Positions 35,743-44,531 of a DNA stretch of 64,000 nucleotides are shown here, piece after piece. Where the stretch lies: NCBI RefSeq assembly GCF_015352985.1, contig NZ_JACYXF010000016.1, positions 44,110-108,109 of the forward strand, written 5' to 3'. Numbering within the stretch: position 1 is the first letter of the stretch; the number at the start of each line of letters is the position of its first letter. A program made the position numbers and the translations under genes. The notes below the pieces were generated by a model. The model ran no database searches. It saw nothing but the letters and a program-made list of their open reading frames with translations, and was not told the origin of the DNA. Source of the DNA: Noviherbaspirillum malthae. GTDB taxonomy: Bacteria > Pseudomonadota > Gammaproteobacteria > Burkholderiales > Burkholderiaceae_D.

Positions 35743-36738
35743 TCAGCTGCCTTCGGGCTTGATCTGCGCGCGGGCGATGACGGGCTTCCAGCGCGCCTGT
35801 TCCTGGCTGATGAAGCTGGCGAACTCGGCCGAAGTGCTGCCCACCGCCAGCGCGGTTTCCTGCGCCAGCCGTTCCTGCACCGAGGCGGTCTTCACGGCCT
35901 TGATGGCTTCGGCCTCCAGCCGGGCGACATTTGGCTTGGGCCACTTTGCCGGAGCAAGGAGGCCATACCATTGCGTCATCTCGAATCCCGGAAACCCCTG
36001 CTCGGCCACGGTAGGCACGTCGGGCAGCTGCGGCAGGCGCTGTGCAGTGCCGGTAGCGATGCAGCGCAGCTTGCCGTTCTTGATGAATTGCAGGATCGCC
36101 GGCGCGCCGACCGCGGCCGCTTCCAGGCGGCCCGCCATCAGGTCGGTGAGCATCGGGCCGGTGCCGCGATAAGGCACATGCACCATGAACGTGCCGGATA
36201 CCATCTTCAGGTATTCGAATGCGAGATGGCCGGCGCTGCCGTTGCCCGCCGAACCATAGTTGTAGCTGCCCGGCTTGGCCTTCAGGAAGGCGACGAATTC
36301 CTTCATGTTCTTCGCCGGGACATCCGGATGCACGACGTACAGGCTGGGCACCTTGGACAGCAGGCTCACCGGCGCGAAATCCCTGACCGGATCGTAAGGC
36401 AGTTTCTGAAAGATGAACGGGTTGACCGCAAGCGTGCCGATGTGGCCGAGGATGAAGCTGTGGTCGTCCGTACTGCCGGCCACTTCCTGCATCGCGATGT
36501 TGCCGGCCCCGCCCGGTTTGTTCTCGACATAGACATTGGCGCCGATGGACTTGGCCATCTCTGCGGCAGCGGCCCGAGCGACGATTTCGGAACTGCCGCC
36601 CGGCGCGAACGGCACCACCAGCCTCAACGGCCGCCGCGGCCAGGCGGCTTGGGCGAGGCCGGCGAGCGGATGGCTCGCCACCGCGGCAGCACCGGCGGAC
36701 AGAAGAAAGCGACGACGGGAAAATGCATTGATGTTCAT
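35743..36738 (-). CDS. Tripartite tricarboxylate transporter substrate-binding protein (Bug/TctC family)
   Basis: 331 residues with a twin-arginine-like signal (FSRRRFLLSAGAAAVASHPLAGLAQA). The mature Bug protein has RLVVPFAPGGSSEIVARAAAAEM, VENKPGGAGNIAMQEVA, YNYGSAGNGSAGHLAFEYLK, HVPYRGTGPMLTDLMAGRLEAA and LPDVPTVAEQGFPGFE, all family hallmarks. It should bind a carboxylate-containing ligand in the periplasm. No TctA/TctB genes are adjacent; orphan Bug genes are very numerous in Burkholderiales. Confidence 0.94.
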   Translation of the reverse strand: MNINAFSRRRFLLSAGAAAVASHPLAGLAQAAWPRRPLRLVVPFAPGGSSEIVARAAAAEMAKSIGANVYVENKPGGAGNIAMQEVAGSTDDHSFILGHIGTLAVNPFIFQKLPYDPVRDFAPVSLLSKVPSLYVVHPDVPAKNMKEFVAFLKAKPGSYNYGSAGNGSAGHLAFEYLKMVSGTFMVHVPYRGTGPMLTDLMAGRLEAAAVGAPAILQFIKNGKLRCIATGTAQRLPQLPDVPTVAEQGFPGFEMTQWYGLLAPAKWPKPNVARLEAEAIKAVKTASVQERLAQETALAVGSTSAEFASFISQEQARWKPVIARAQIKPEGS

Positions 36739-37390
36739 GACCGTTCCTTGAAATGGATGAAGCGCCGAAATGACGATAAGGCGGTTACGCGATGCAGCGG
36801 CCGCTTGGGTCGGCTGTTTCCAGCCAGGCGGGCGTCTCCTCGTGCGTCGCTGCGCGGCCGGGCAAGCCTAGAGGATCACTTGCCCAGCGCCGCATATCCG
36901 CATTCTTGTATATGCCGATAGCGTATGCCGGCATCCTTTCAATCTGCTTTCAGAGCTGCGCCGGGACGGCATTCGGCTGGGCCTGACAAGGGTATACGCT
37001 GGTCATGTGCGGTACGAACCGTCGAGCGAGGTTTGCCACGGCGGCACATCGCTCGAGCTCACGATCAAGAAATAGGGTCTCTGCAACCATTGCTGCCGGC
37101 CGTTCCTGCGTCTCCGGATCGGGGAATACCCGTGGCCTGAACCGGCAGCATTGCGCCTATGGCTCAGGCGCAAGCGTTTTCGCTTGGGCAAAAGCCCCAC
37201 CTGGCCACATGGTCCTGCGGCCGTATTCCTGCTGCATTGGCACGACAAAAGTTCTCACTTTGTTTTTACATTGCGTGCAATACCATAATGCTGTTGCCAT
37301 ACATCAACTTTTTATGGTTACATAGGGACGAGACACGCATGACAGCATGGCGGCGGGATGTTCTCGGCCGCCAGGCAGTTAAGACCTACT
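36739..37390. other. Long divergent intergenic region
   Basis: 652 bases between the Bug-type gene and the GGDEF-EAL gene. An AT-rich stretch at about 37250-37325 probably holds the promoter of the GGDEF-EAL gene. Short frames on both strands show no recognisable product. No repeat or RNA gene was recognised. Confidence 0.4.
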
Positions 37391-39862
37391 ATGACAAAGC
37401 GTATGAAGCCCGACATGGATATGCGGGACGGCACCCGCCGGCTTGCGGACGAAGCGCCCGCCGTCGTCTGGGAAATGGACATGAACCGGCGCTGCATCTA
37501 TCTCGATCCGCGATCGGCGCAGGTGGTATCACCGGAAGCATTCAGCTTCGACGACTGGATCAGCTACGTCCATCCCGAAGACGTGCCCTTGTTTGCCGTG
37601 GGCGCGGAGCGCGCCCGCAACGGCGATCACCACACCATGGAATACCGCATCGTGCGCAGCGACGGCAGCGTGCGCTGGCTGCTCAGCAACGCCGCGCCCC
37701 GCCATGATGCCGACGGCAACGTGATCGGCCTGCTCGGCAGCCTGGCCGACGTCACAAGCCATTACGAAAGCAAGGAACGCCTGCTGCGCAGCGAGGCCGA
37801 ACACCGGCTGCTCACGGAGAGCGCAGGCGACATGATCGCGCATCTCAATTCCGAAGGGCGCTATGTGTATGTGTCGCCGTCGCACCGGGATTTCTTCGGT
37901 TACGAGCCGGAAGAGATGGTGGGCAGGCGGGCCATCGAATTTCTGGTGGCCGAAGATGTGGAACATGCGGCCTCCACGCGGGGCATGCGGCCCCGAGGGC
38001 TGGCGACGATGCGCGGCAGGCGGCGCGACGGCACGACCTTCTGGATGAGCATCAACCTGCGCGCCGTGCGCGACCCCAAGACCGGCGAGCGCATGGGGCT
38101 GGTTGCAGTGAGCCGGGACATCACGCCGCAGGTCGAGGCCGAACGCGAGCTGGCATTGCGCGAGGAGCGCTTCCGCAGCCTGACCAAGCTGTCGTCGGAC
38201 TGGTACTGGGAAGTCGATACCGAAGCCGTGTTCACTTTCATCTCCGAGGGCATCGAGCAGCGGCTGGCGCTGCGGCCGGATGCTATCATCGGACAGCACA
38301 TGGCCTACACCGCGCGCGACATGTCCGAGGAAGGCGTCAGGGAATTCCTCCGCTGCTTCGCCGCGCGCGAACCGTTCCGCGACCTGGTGTTTTCCGTCGG
38401 CCTGCCGGAATATCCTGGCGTGGTGAGACACATCCGCATGTCGGGCGAACCCTTCTACGTCGACGGCACCTATGCCGGCTATCGCGGCGCCACCACCGAT
38501 GTCACCCGCGAGATCCGCACCGCGCAGCAGATGCAGAAGCTGGCGACGCTGGACGCCCTCACCGACCTGCCCAACCGCAGCGTGCTCGATGCCACGCTTT
38601 CCGCCCGCCTGAACGACCGCCGCGCCGCGTCGCCGCTGGGCGTCCTGTTTCTCGATCTGGACAGGTTCAAGGAAGTCAACGATTCCCTCGGTCACCGCTT
38701 CGGCGACGAGCTGCTGCGGGAAGTGGCGCGCCGCCTGCGCGCCTGCACCCGCCCCGACGACCTGGTCGCGCGCCTCGGCGGAGACGAGTTCGTCGTACTC
38801 GCGGAGTGCCGCCGGGGCGAGGCGTCGGCGGCGCGCCTTGCGCAGAAGCTCCTCGAAGCGCTGTCGGCTCCGATCGTGGTGGAATCGCAGGAGATCAAGG
38901 TGGGCGGCTCGGTCGGCATCAGCCTGTATCCGCGCGACGCCGCTGCCAGCGAAACGCTGCTGTCGGCGGCCGACACCGCGCTCTACCGCGCCAAGGAACA
39001 GGGCGGCGGCGTGTACTGCTTTTTCACCTCGGAAATGCGCGAGAAGACGCTGATGCGCCATACCCTGCAGCAGGACATGCGCGGCGCGGCGGCGCGGGGC
39101 GAATTCGCATTGCATTACCAGCCCCGCGTGAGCGTGCACAGCCTGAAAGTGGTGTCCGCCGAAGCGCTGATCCGCTGGCAGCATCCCCGGCTCGGCAATG
39201 TCCCGCCGGGATGCTTCATCCCGCTGGCCGAGGAGAACGGCTGCATTGCCGAAATCGGCGCCTGGGTGCTGGCCGAAGCCGTCAGGCAGGCCGCAGCCTG
39301 GAGAAAGAGCGGACACATGCTGAAGATTTCGGTCAACCTGTCTCCGCGCCAGCTGCACGACCGCTCCATCGTCGACACGGTGCGCAACGTGCTCGCCCGC
39401 GAAGGACTGCCTGCGGAAGCGCTGGAGCTGGAAATCACGGAATCGGCGCTGATGCAAGACCAGTGCCTCGCCATCTCCGTGATGCGGGAATTGAAGCTGC
39501 TCGGCGTGCGTCTTTCCATCGACGACTTCGGCACCGGCTATTCCTCGCTGTCCCATCTGCGCAAGTTCCCGCTGGACTGCCTGAAACTCGACAGGAGCTT
39601 TCTCGACGAGGAACAGGCGTCCGACGTCAATCCGCTGATCCTTGCCGAATCCATCATCGACCTCGCCCACGCGCTCAAGCTGACCGTGGTCGCCGAAGGC
39701 GTGGAAAATGCGGAACATCTGGACTTCCTGCGCAGCACCTCCTGCGACGAAATCCAGGGCTATGTCATCAGCCGCCCCCTGCCGGCACCCGAGTTCGAGG
39801 CGAAATACGTCGCAGGTCGGCATCGCGCCCAGGCCGAAGCGGACGGCATGAAGGCCGGATGA
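37391..39862 (+). CDS. PAS-PAS-PAS-GGDEF-EAL cyclic-di-GMP enzyme (cytosolic)
   Basis: 823 residues with no transmembrane helix. Three PAS-type domains (about 15-125, 130-255, 265-390; the first has IVRSDGSVRWLLSNAAP) precede a GGDEF domain with intact RLGGDEF and an RPDD inhibitory site five residues upstream, and an EAL domain with AEALIRW, ITESAL and DDFGTGYSS. It is probably a soluble sensor that adjusts cyclic-di-GMP. The start is unsure: ATG 37358 and ATG 37391 are in frame and neither has a strong ribosome site; the shorter is given. Confidence 0.93.
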   Translation: MTKRMKPDMDMRDGTRRLADEAPAVVWEMDMNRRCIYLDPRSAQVVSPEAFSFDDWISYVHPEDVPLFAVGAERARNGDHHTMEYRIVRSDGSVRWLLSNAAPRHDADGNVIGLLGSLADVTSHYESKERLLRSEAEHRLLTESAGDMIAHLNSEGRYVYVSPSHRDFFGYEPEEMVGRRAIEFLVAEDVEHAASTRGMRPRGLATMRGRRRDGTTFWMSINLRAVRDPKTGERMGLVAVSRDITPQVEAERELALREERFRSLTKLSSDWYWEVDTEAVFTFISEGIEQRLALRPDAIIGQHMAYTARDMSEEGVREFLRCFAAREPFRDLVFSVGLPEYPGVVRHIRMSGEPFYVDGTYAGYRGATTDVTREIRTAQQMQKLATLDALTDLPNRSVLDATLSARLNDRRAASPLGVLFLDLDRFKEVNDSLGHRFGDELLREVARRLRACTRPDDLVARLGGDEFVVLAECRRGEASAARLAQKLLEALSAPIVVESQEIKVGGSVGISLYPRDAAASETLLSAADTALYRAKEQGGGVYCFFTSEMREKTLMRHTLQQDMRGAAARGEFALHYQPRVSVHSLKVVSAEALIRWQHPRLGNVPPGCFIPLAEENGCIAEIGAWVLAEAVRQAAAWRKSGHMLKISVNLSPRQLHDRSIVDTVRNVLAREGLPAEALELEITESALMQDQCLAISVMRELKLLGVRLSIDDFGTGYSSLSHLRKFPLDCLKLDRSFLDEEQASDVNPLILAESIIDLAHALKLTVVAEGVENAEHLDFLRSTSCDEIQGYVISRPLPAPEFEAKYVAGRHRAQAEADGMKAG

Positions 39863-39925
39863 TCCCGCCGCCCGAGCCTCATTCCAGATTCCGCTAAGAT
39901 GGCGGTTTTTGCGAATGAGGTAGCG

Positions 39926-40180
39926 ATGAAACGCGATCAAATGCTGATGGAGGCCATTCTCGGCCAGCTGCTGCAGTCTCCCGACCCGCTGGTCGGCACC
40001 AGCCACATTGCGCAGCGGCTGAATGTGGAACTGCCGGTGGTGCGGCACCATCTCAACCTGCTGCAGGACAAGGATCTGGTGCACGAAGCCGAGAGCGGCG
40101 TCTGGCGCCTGACCAACCACGGGCATGATTACGTGGAAGGTTCGCCCGACCAGAGCATGGCATTGAAGCTGCCGTCGTAA
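39926..40180 (+). CDS. Small winged-helix protein
   Basis: 84 residues, KRDQMLMEAILGQLLQSPDP, followed by a helix-turn-helix (GTSHIAQRLNVELPVVRHHLNLLQDKDLV) and a WRLTNHGHDYVEG wing. This resembles DUF2513-like and phage-type wHTH proteins and could be a small transcription regulator. GAGG lies just before ATG 39926; the frame opens nine codons earlier. It lies 63 bases after the GGDEF-EAL gene, possibly in the same transcript. Confidence 0.75.
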   Translation: MKRDQMLMEAILGQLLQSPDPLVGTSHIAQRLNVELPVVRHHLNLLQDKDLVHEAESGVWRLTNHGHDYVEGSPDQSMALKLPS

Positions 40181-40253
40181 GCCGCGCCCGCCAAACCCTT
40201 CCTACCCTCTTGCAGGAGTCAGCCAAATCTTTCGCTCACTGTTACAAGGCGCG

Positions 40254-40712
40254 ATGCGCATGCCCAAGCTGGCCATCGCCGCGGTGCTGCTGGCCCTGGT
40301 TGCACTGGCCAGCGCAACCACCTATGCCGGTTTTCTTCTGGTCAGTACCGTTGCGCTCTATCTGAACGTCAGTCGTTTCGTCGCCGGCCTCCTTCTCGGC
40401 ATCCTGTTCGCCAGGCTGCCTTGGGTGCGGGATGGAAAGTTGCGGGCTGTAGGCCTGCTGCCGGGAAAGGCACGCCTGCCGGTGATGGCGTCATTGCTGA
40501 CATTCTGCCTGCTGCATTTTCTTTACCGGGGAGACATGGTGCCGGTGCTGTTTCTCGGCTTTGCCGTCAGCTTTCTTCTCGGCTACCGGCGGCTGAGGCA
40601 GTTGCTGCTGGCGCGCGCGGTGTCGTCCTTCTTCCAGCCGGCTCCCGGTCCTGCCAGACCGCAGGATGACAAATCCGTCATCGATGTCGAATTTCGGGAA
40701 AAGAAGGACTAG
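40254..40712 (+). CDS. Hypothetical inner-membrane protein
   Basis: 152 residues with four predicted hydrophobic segments (about 5-27, 28-54, 77-92 and 97-112), then a positively charged helix and a polar tail ending DDKSVIDVEFREKKD. I recognise no family. The start is taken at ATG 40254 without a clear ribosome site; ATG 40260 is equally possible. The position just upstream of the ECF sigma gene may be chance. Confidence 0.55.
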   Translation: MRMPKLAIAAVLLALVALASATTYAGFLLVSTVALYLNVSRFVAGLLLGILFARLPWVRDGKLRAVGLLPGKARLPVMASLLTFCLLHFLYRGDMVPVLFLGFAVSFLLGYRRLRQLLLARAVSSFFQPAPGPARPQDDKSVIDVEFREKKD

Positions 40713-40774
40713 GTCAAACCGGACCGACATGTCCGGCAAGAAAGCCACGCAAGACATCATCTCCGAGATTCCCG

Positions 40775-40803
40775 GAACGTGGCGCTCCGCGGTTTCATCT
40801 AAT
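40775..40803 (+). promoter_or_regulatory. ECF-sigma-like promoter upstream of the sigma gene
   Basis: GAACGT (40775-40780), a 17-base spacer and TCTAAT (40798-40803) resemble RpoE-type promoters (GAACTT-N16/17-TCTRA). It lies 27 bases before the ECF sigma gene, which suggests autoregulation. Confidence 0.5.
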
Positions 40804-40830
40804 GTCATGAAAACCGGATAAGGGGAAGAG

Positions 40831-41550
40831 ATGATGACAACCGCAGCGGCAAAGGAAGCGCGGCAAGGCGCTTCCGATCTCGACGTGATACAGCGCGTGC
40901 TCGGCGGCGAAAAGAATGCCTTCGAGCTGCTGATGCGGCGTTATAACAGGCCGCTGTACCGCACCGCGCGCAGCATCCTCAAGGATGACGCGGATGCCGA
41001 GGATGCCCTCCAGGAATCGTACCTCCTGGCTTACCGGAATCTCCATCTCTTCCGCGGCGACTCGAGCCTGGCGACCTGGCTGACGCGCATCGTCGTGAAC
41101 GAATCGGTGGCAAGGCTGCGCAAGACCGCGCGGCGCGCGCAAATCATCGAGCTGGGTGCGAATAAAGTCTCGGACGAGCACCGATATGAGGATGCAATGC
41201 CTTCGATGAGCCCAATGACCGCGGAACCACCGGAGCACTCGACGGCGCGCGCCGAAATGCGGGGCATGATCGAAAGGAAAATCGATGCCCTTCCGGAAAG
41301 CTTCCGGGTTGTGTTCATGCTGCGGGCCATCGAGGAAATGACGGTCGAGGAAACGGCCGCCTGCCTCGGCATTCCCGAGGCGACCGTGCGCACCCGCTAC
41401 TTCCGTGCAAAGAGCCTCCTGCGCGAATCGCTGTCGCGGGAAATCGATTTCGCGCTTGAAGAGGCATTTGCATTCGACGGCGCGCGATGCGACCGGATCG
41501 TCGAAGGCGTCATGCAGACGTTGAGCGATCCGTCTTCCGACCGGACATAA
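40831..41550 (+). CDS. ECF-type RNA polymerase sigma factor
   Basis: A 239-residue sigma-70 family factor. Region 2 lies at about 35-105 (FELLMRRYNRPLYRTARSILKDDADAEDALQESYLLAYRNL; SLATWLTRIVVNE) and region 4 at about 148-200 (ALPESFRVVFMLRAIEEMTVEETAACLGIPEATVRTRYFRAKSLLRE). A 30-residue linker and an extended C-terminus after region 4 make it longer than minimal ECFs. GGGGAAGAG precedes ATG 40831. No anti-sigma gene follows; the next genes encode exported DUF4142 and cupredoxin proteins, which are the likely targets. Confidence 0.95.
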   Translation: MMTTAAAKEARQGASDLDVIQRVLGGEKNAFELLMRRYNRPLYRTARSILKDDADAEDALQESYLLAYRNLHLFRGDSSLATWLTRIVVNESVARLRKTARRAQIIELGANKVSDEHRYEDAMPSMSPMTAEPPEHSTARAEMRGMIERKIDALPESFRVVFMLRAIEEMTVEETAACLGIPEATVRTRYFRAKSLLRESLSREIDFALEEAFAFDGARCDRIVEGVMQTLSDPSSDRT

Positions 41551-41617
41551 GTACGCCCTCGGAGATATGCCGGGGATGCATTCGCAGCAGAACCTTTGAA
41601 AACAAGGAGATCTCACC

Positions 41618-42142
41618 ATGAACCGCATCATGCACTGTGCCGTTTCCGGGTTGTTCGCCGCATTTGCCGTCACCTCGTTCGCCCAGTCCGACGCGCCCAA
41701 TGACGCCCAGATCGCCGGGATCGTCGTCGCGGCGAATACCGTGGATATCAATGCCGGAAACCTGGCCGAGAAAGTGTCCAAGAATAACGAGATCAAGAAA
41801 TTCGCGAAGCAGATGGTGACCGACCATACCGGCGTGAACAAGCAGGCCACCGCCCTCGTCAAGAAGCTGAAGGTGACGCCGGAAGAAAGCGACATCAGCA
41901 AGAGCCTCAAGAGCGATGGGGAAGCCACGATCGGCAAGCTGAAGACGCTCAAGGGCAAGGAGTTCGACAAGGCTTACATCGACAACGAAGTGAGCTATCA
42001 CCAGAGCGTCATCGATGCCCTCGACAAGACGCTGATCCCGAACGCGAAGAACGCCGAACTCAAGGACACCCTGGTCAAGGTCAGGCCCGCGTTCGTTGCG
42101 CACCTCGATCATGCGAAGCAGATCCAGGCATCCATGAAATAG
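41618..42142 (+). CDS. DUF4142 exported protein
   Basis: 174 residues with a signal peptide cut after SFA (residue 22). The mature protein is a helical DUF4142 bundle: DAQIAGIVVAANTVDINAGNLAEKVSKNNEIKKFAKQMVTDHTGVNKQATALVKKL and YIDNEVSYHQSVIDALDKTLIPNAKN. The conserved histidines (DHT, YHQ) resemble those of ferritin-like bundles. AAGGAG lies before ATG 41618. It is 67 bases downstream of the sigma gene and eight bases upstream of the cupredoxin, so the three form one stress operon. Confidence 0.93.
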   Translation: MNRIMHCAVSGLFAAFAVTSFAQSDAPNDAQIAGIVVAANTVDINAGNLAEKVSKNNEIKKFAKQMVTDHTGVNKQATALVKKLKVTPEESDISKSLKSDGEATIGKLKTLKGKEFDKAYIDNEVSYHQSVIDALDKTLIPNAKNAELKDTLVKVRPAFVAHLDHAKQIQASMK

Positions 42143-42150
42143 GATCGGCC

Positions 42151-42531
42151 ATGAACGGGCTTGTTCTTGCTTGCCGGTACGGATGGCCGCTGCATGGTCG
42201 GGCATTGGCAGCGGTCGCTGCATCGGCCGCTGCGTTGGCCGCTTTCCTCTGCCCGATGGCAAGCCATGCGCAGCCCCCCGCTGCCGTGCATACGGTAAGG
42301 ATCGAAGCGATGCAGTTCTCTCCTGCGTCGCTCGAGGTCCGGGCCGGGGATCGCATCGTATGGAAAAATGCCGATCCCTTTCCGCATACCGCCACGTCCG
42401 TTGATCGGAAGTTCGACTCCGGAAACATGACAGCGGAAAAGACCTGGACCTGGACGGCAAAGCAAAAAGGCGTCTATCCCTATATCTGTACCCTGCACCC
42501 CGGAATGAAGGGCGTCGTCACGGTGAAATAG
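42151..42531 (+). CDS. Cupredoxin (plastocyanin/amicyanin-like)
   Basis: 126 residues with a signal peptide ending SHA near residue 40. The mature type 1 copper protein has ligands His79 (PFPHTAT), Cys113, His116 and Met119 (YICTLHPGM). The C-x2-H-x2-M spacing matches amicyanin/pseudoazurin-like short loops. It probably carries electrons in the periplasm. It lies eight bases after the DUF4142 gene and is co-expressed with it; a perfect hairpin follows 34 bases after the stop. Confidence 0.92.
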   Translation: MNGLVLACRYGWPLHGRALAAVAASAAALAAFLCPMASHAQPPAAVHTVRIEAMQFSPASLEVRAGDRIVWKNADPFPHTATSVDRKFDSGNMTAEKTWTWTAKQKGVYPYICTLHPGMKGVVTVK

Positions 42532-42565
42532 CCTGGCGGTACCAGCCGCTGCGATATTATGTGTG

Positions 42566-42598
42566 TCAGGATATCCAGCGAAACGCTGGATATCCTGA
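42566..42598. terminator. Perfect 15-base-pair hairpin after the sigma-DUF4142-cupredoxin operon
   Basis: TCAGGATATCCAGCG (42566-42580) and CGCTGGATATCCTGA (42584-42598) are exactly complementary around an AAA loop. A TTTTTT run follows eight bases later (42606). It may be a terminator, though the T run is displaced, or a protein-binding palindrome. Confidence 0.55.
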
Positions 42599-42648
42599 AC
42601 CGCAAGTTTTTTCGCTCGGCCTGTGTTTGCCTCAAGGAGAACTGCCGC

Positions 42649-43071
42649 ATGAAGCCCCGCATTACCGTGCTGACGCTCGGCGTTGATGACCTTGAACGCG
42701 CCGTTGCATTCTATGGCGATGGCCTCGGCTTTCCGACGCAAGGCATCATCGGCAAGGAATTCGAACATGGCGCCGTGGCCTTTTTCGATTTGCAGGCTGG
42801 CCTGAAGCTCGCCCTATGGCCGCGCAAGAGCATCGCGCACGATTCCGGCCTGCCTGATGTGCAGAGGGCTTCGACGGAATTCACCCTTGGACATAACGTT
42901 TCGTCGAAGGACGAAGTCGACACCGTGATGCAGAAGGCGGAGAAGGCCGGCGGGCGCCTGGTAAAGCCCGCCCAGGATACGTTCTGGGGCGGGTATGCCG
43001 GCTACTTCCAGGACCCGGACGGACACTTGTGGGAAGTCGTATGGAATCCGCAGATACTGCCGCAGGATTAA
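42649..43071 (+). CDS. VOC (glyoxalase/bleomycin-resistance) family protein
   Basis: A 140-residue single-unit VOC protein with paired beta-alpha-beta modules: RITVLTLGVDDLERAVAFYGDGLGFPTQG and VDTVMQKAEKAGGRLVKPAQDTFWGGYAGYFQDPDGHLWEVVWNP. The C-terminal GYFQDPDGHLWEVVW block is typical of YwbC/PhnB-like members and supplies the metal-binding glutamate. Substrate is unknown. AAGGAG precedes ATG 42649; the frame extends 30 codons upstream through the hairpin and is not expected to be translated there. Confidence 0.9.
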   Translation: MKPRITVLTLGVDDLERAVAFYGDGLGFPTQGIIGKEFEHGAVAFFDLQAGLKLALWPRKSIAHDSGLPDVQRASTEFTLGHNVSSKDEVDTVMQKAEKAGGRLVKPAQDTFWGGYAGYFQDPDGHLWEVVWNPQILPQD

Positions 43072-43107
43072 CGCTGTGTCCTTTGCATCAGCACCGATTG
43101 AACTTCC

Positions 43108-44160
43108 TTACCAGCGGAAACTGACACCCAGCTTTTCCCCCGCCTGCCGCAGTTCTTCGCGCAGGGCTGCCGGCACCGGGATGCCTTCGCGCCGGCGCTC
43201 GGCTTCGGAAGCGGCCTGCCGCTGTCCAGGATAGCGGCCCGACGTTCCGGAAGCCTGCAGGTAATGCTGCAGCCATGCGCCCGAGTAGGCATCGAATGCT
43301 GTGCGGCCGAACATCAGTTCCGGGTTGATCACCAGCAGGAAGGCGCTCGCGTCCGACGCCGAACCCGCCGTGCCCGTGTTGCGGTTCTGTTCGGGTTCCG
43401 CGCCGCTGAAGCTGCCTGCGAGGCATTCGACCATCATGGCCAGGCCGATACCCTTGTAGCCCGCCATCGGCAGCATGGCGCCGGCCAGCGCCTTCGCAGG
43501 ATCTGTGGTCGGTTCCCCATCCGGGCTGATGGCCCAGCCCTCCGGTATCGAAGGCAGCTTGTCGCGCACCGCCTGCAGGACATTGCCCCTCGCCACGATG
43601 CTGGCAGCCATATCGAACACGAGCGGCGGCCCGTCCGCCACCGGCATGGAAAACGCGATCGGGTTGTTGCCGATGGCCCGCGCGGTGGCACCCGGCAAGG
43701 CCATCAGCGGCGGCGTTCTCTGGCACAGCATTGCGAACATGCCCTGTTCGCTGGCCTGCAGCACGAACATGCCGAGCGCGGCGAGATGTCCGCTGTTGCG
43801 GATGGTGCATCCGGCCATGGCCGTCGTGCGCGCCGCGGCAATCGCCGCCTCCATGGCGCGGCTTGCCACCACCTGCCCCAGGCCTTTCCTGCCGTCGCAA
43901 TGCAGCGTGCCGTGGCGGCTTTCGAGCAGCGGCTGCGCAAGCGGATCGACTTCGCCGCCGCGCAGCTTGTCGAGATAGGCCGGAATGCGTGCGATGCCGT
44001 GGGTGTCGATGCCGCGCAGGCTGGTGCGCAGCAAAACCTGCGCGCCGAGTTCGGCGTCTTCCCTGTTCATGCCGGAAGCGGTGAAGGCAGCAGCGCTCCA
44101 TTGCATCAGCTCGTCGGCGGAAATGCGCTGTTGCTGAAGGTCTTTTTCTTGTTCGATCAT
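43108..44160 (-). CDS. Ldh family oxidoreductase (malate/L-lactate/ureidoglycolate dehydrogenase type)
   Basis: A 350-residue NAD(P)-dependent dehydrogenase of the LDH2/MDHG2 superfamily, unrelated to classical Rossmann LDH. Motifs: LLRTSLRGIDTHGIARIPAYLDKLRGG, TIRNSGHLAALGMFVLQASEQG (catalytic His), AIGNNPIAFSMPV, VFDMAAS and GYKGIGLAMMVECLAG. Candidate substrates are malate, sulfolactate, 2,3-diketogulonate or ureidoglycolate; the sequence does not decide. AAGGA lies six bases before ATG 44160. It is a single gene with no pathway neighbours. Confidence 0.92.
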   Translation of the reverse strand: MIEQEKDLQQQRISADELMQWSAAAFTASGMNREDAELGAQVLLRTSLRGIDTHGIARIPAYLDKLRGGEVDPLAQPLLESRHGTLHCDGRKGLGQVVASRAMEAAIAAARTTAMAGCTIRNSGHLAALGMFVLQASEQGMFAMLCQRTPPLMALPGATARAIGNNPIAFSMPVADGPPLVFDMAASIVARGNVLQAVRDKLPSIPEGWAISPDGEPTTDPAKALAGAMLPMAGYKGIGLAMMVECLAGSFSGAEPEQNRNTGTAGSASDASAFLLVINPELMFGRTAFDAYSGAWLQHYLQASGTSGRYPGQRQAASEAERRREGIPVPAALREELRQAGEKLGVSFRW

Positions 44161-44327
44161 TCCATGTCCTTGGGTTCGCATCGGCAAGGCAGCCCGTGGC
44201 CAGCTTGGCAATGATAGCGTTTCTGCGAACCTGCTTTGGTCAAGCAGGCCTTTGCCGATACGTCAAGCATTGTTTCCATTCGTCAATTAACAAAATGAAC
44301 CATTTCCCTGAAACACTCATCGAAGCC

Positions 44328-44489
44328 TAGAGCGGTTTCGTCTAGACCGGCTTAGTCGAGGCCGAGGCGGATTGGCTCTGGGACAGGGCGTGGCGACGCG
44401 ACATGGCGGTGTCATGGCAAGGAGCCGCAACGCGGTACCAGAGCTAATCGGTCCGGGATCGACAAGCCGGTCAAAACGAAACCGCTCTA
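44328..44489. repeat. Non-coding repeat with terminal inverted repeats, copy 1
   Basis: A 162-base element bounded by TAGAGCGGTTTCG (44328-44340) and its exact complement CGAAACCGCTCTA (44477-44489). Its interior (CGAGGCCGAGG, then GGACAGGGCGTGGCGACGCG, CATGGCAAGGAG, GGGATCG) aligns in order with the reverse complement of the element at 63639-63828. It carries no transposase and lies in the 371-base gap between the Ldh-type gene and the CAP lipoprotein gene. Confidence 0.75.
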
Positions 44490-44531
44490 GCTGCATGCAG
44501 CAAGTTTTTTCGAGTACCCAGGGAGACGAAT

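Noticed and set aside
37529..40126. 865-codon minus-strand frame over the GGDEF-EAL gene
   Set aside because: High-GC antisense shadow. Similar long antisense frames over 52400-54679 and 55610-57703 were rejected for the same reason.
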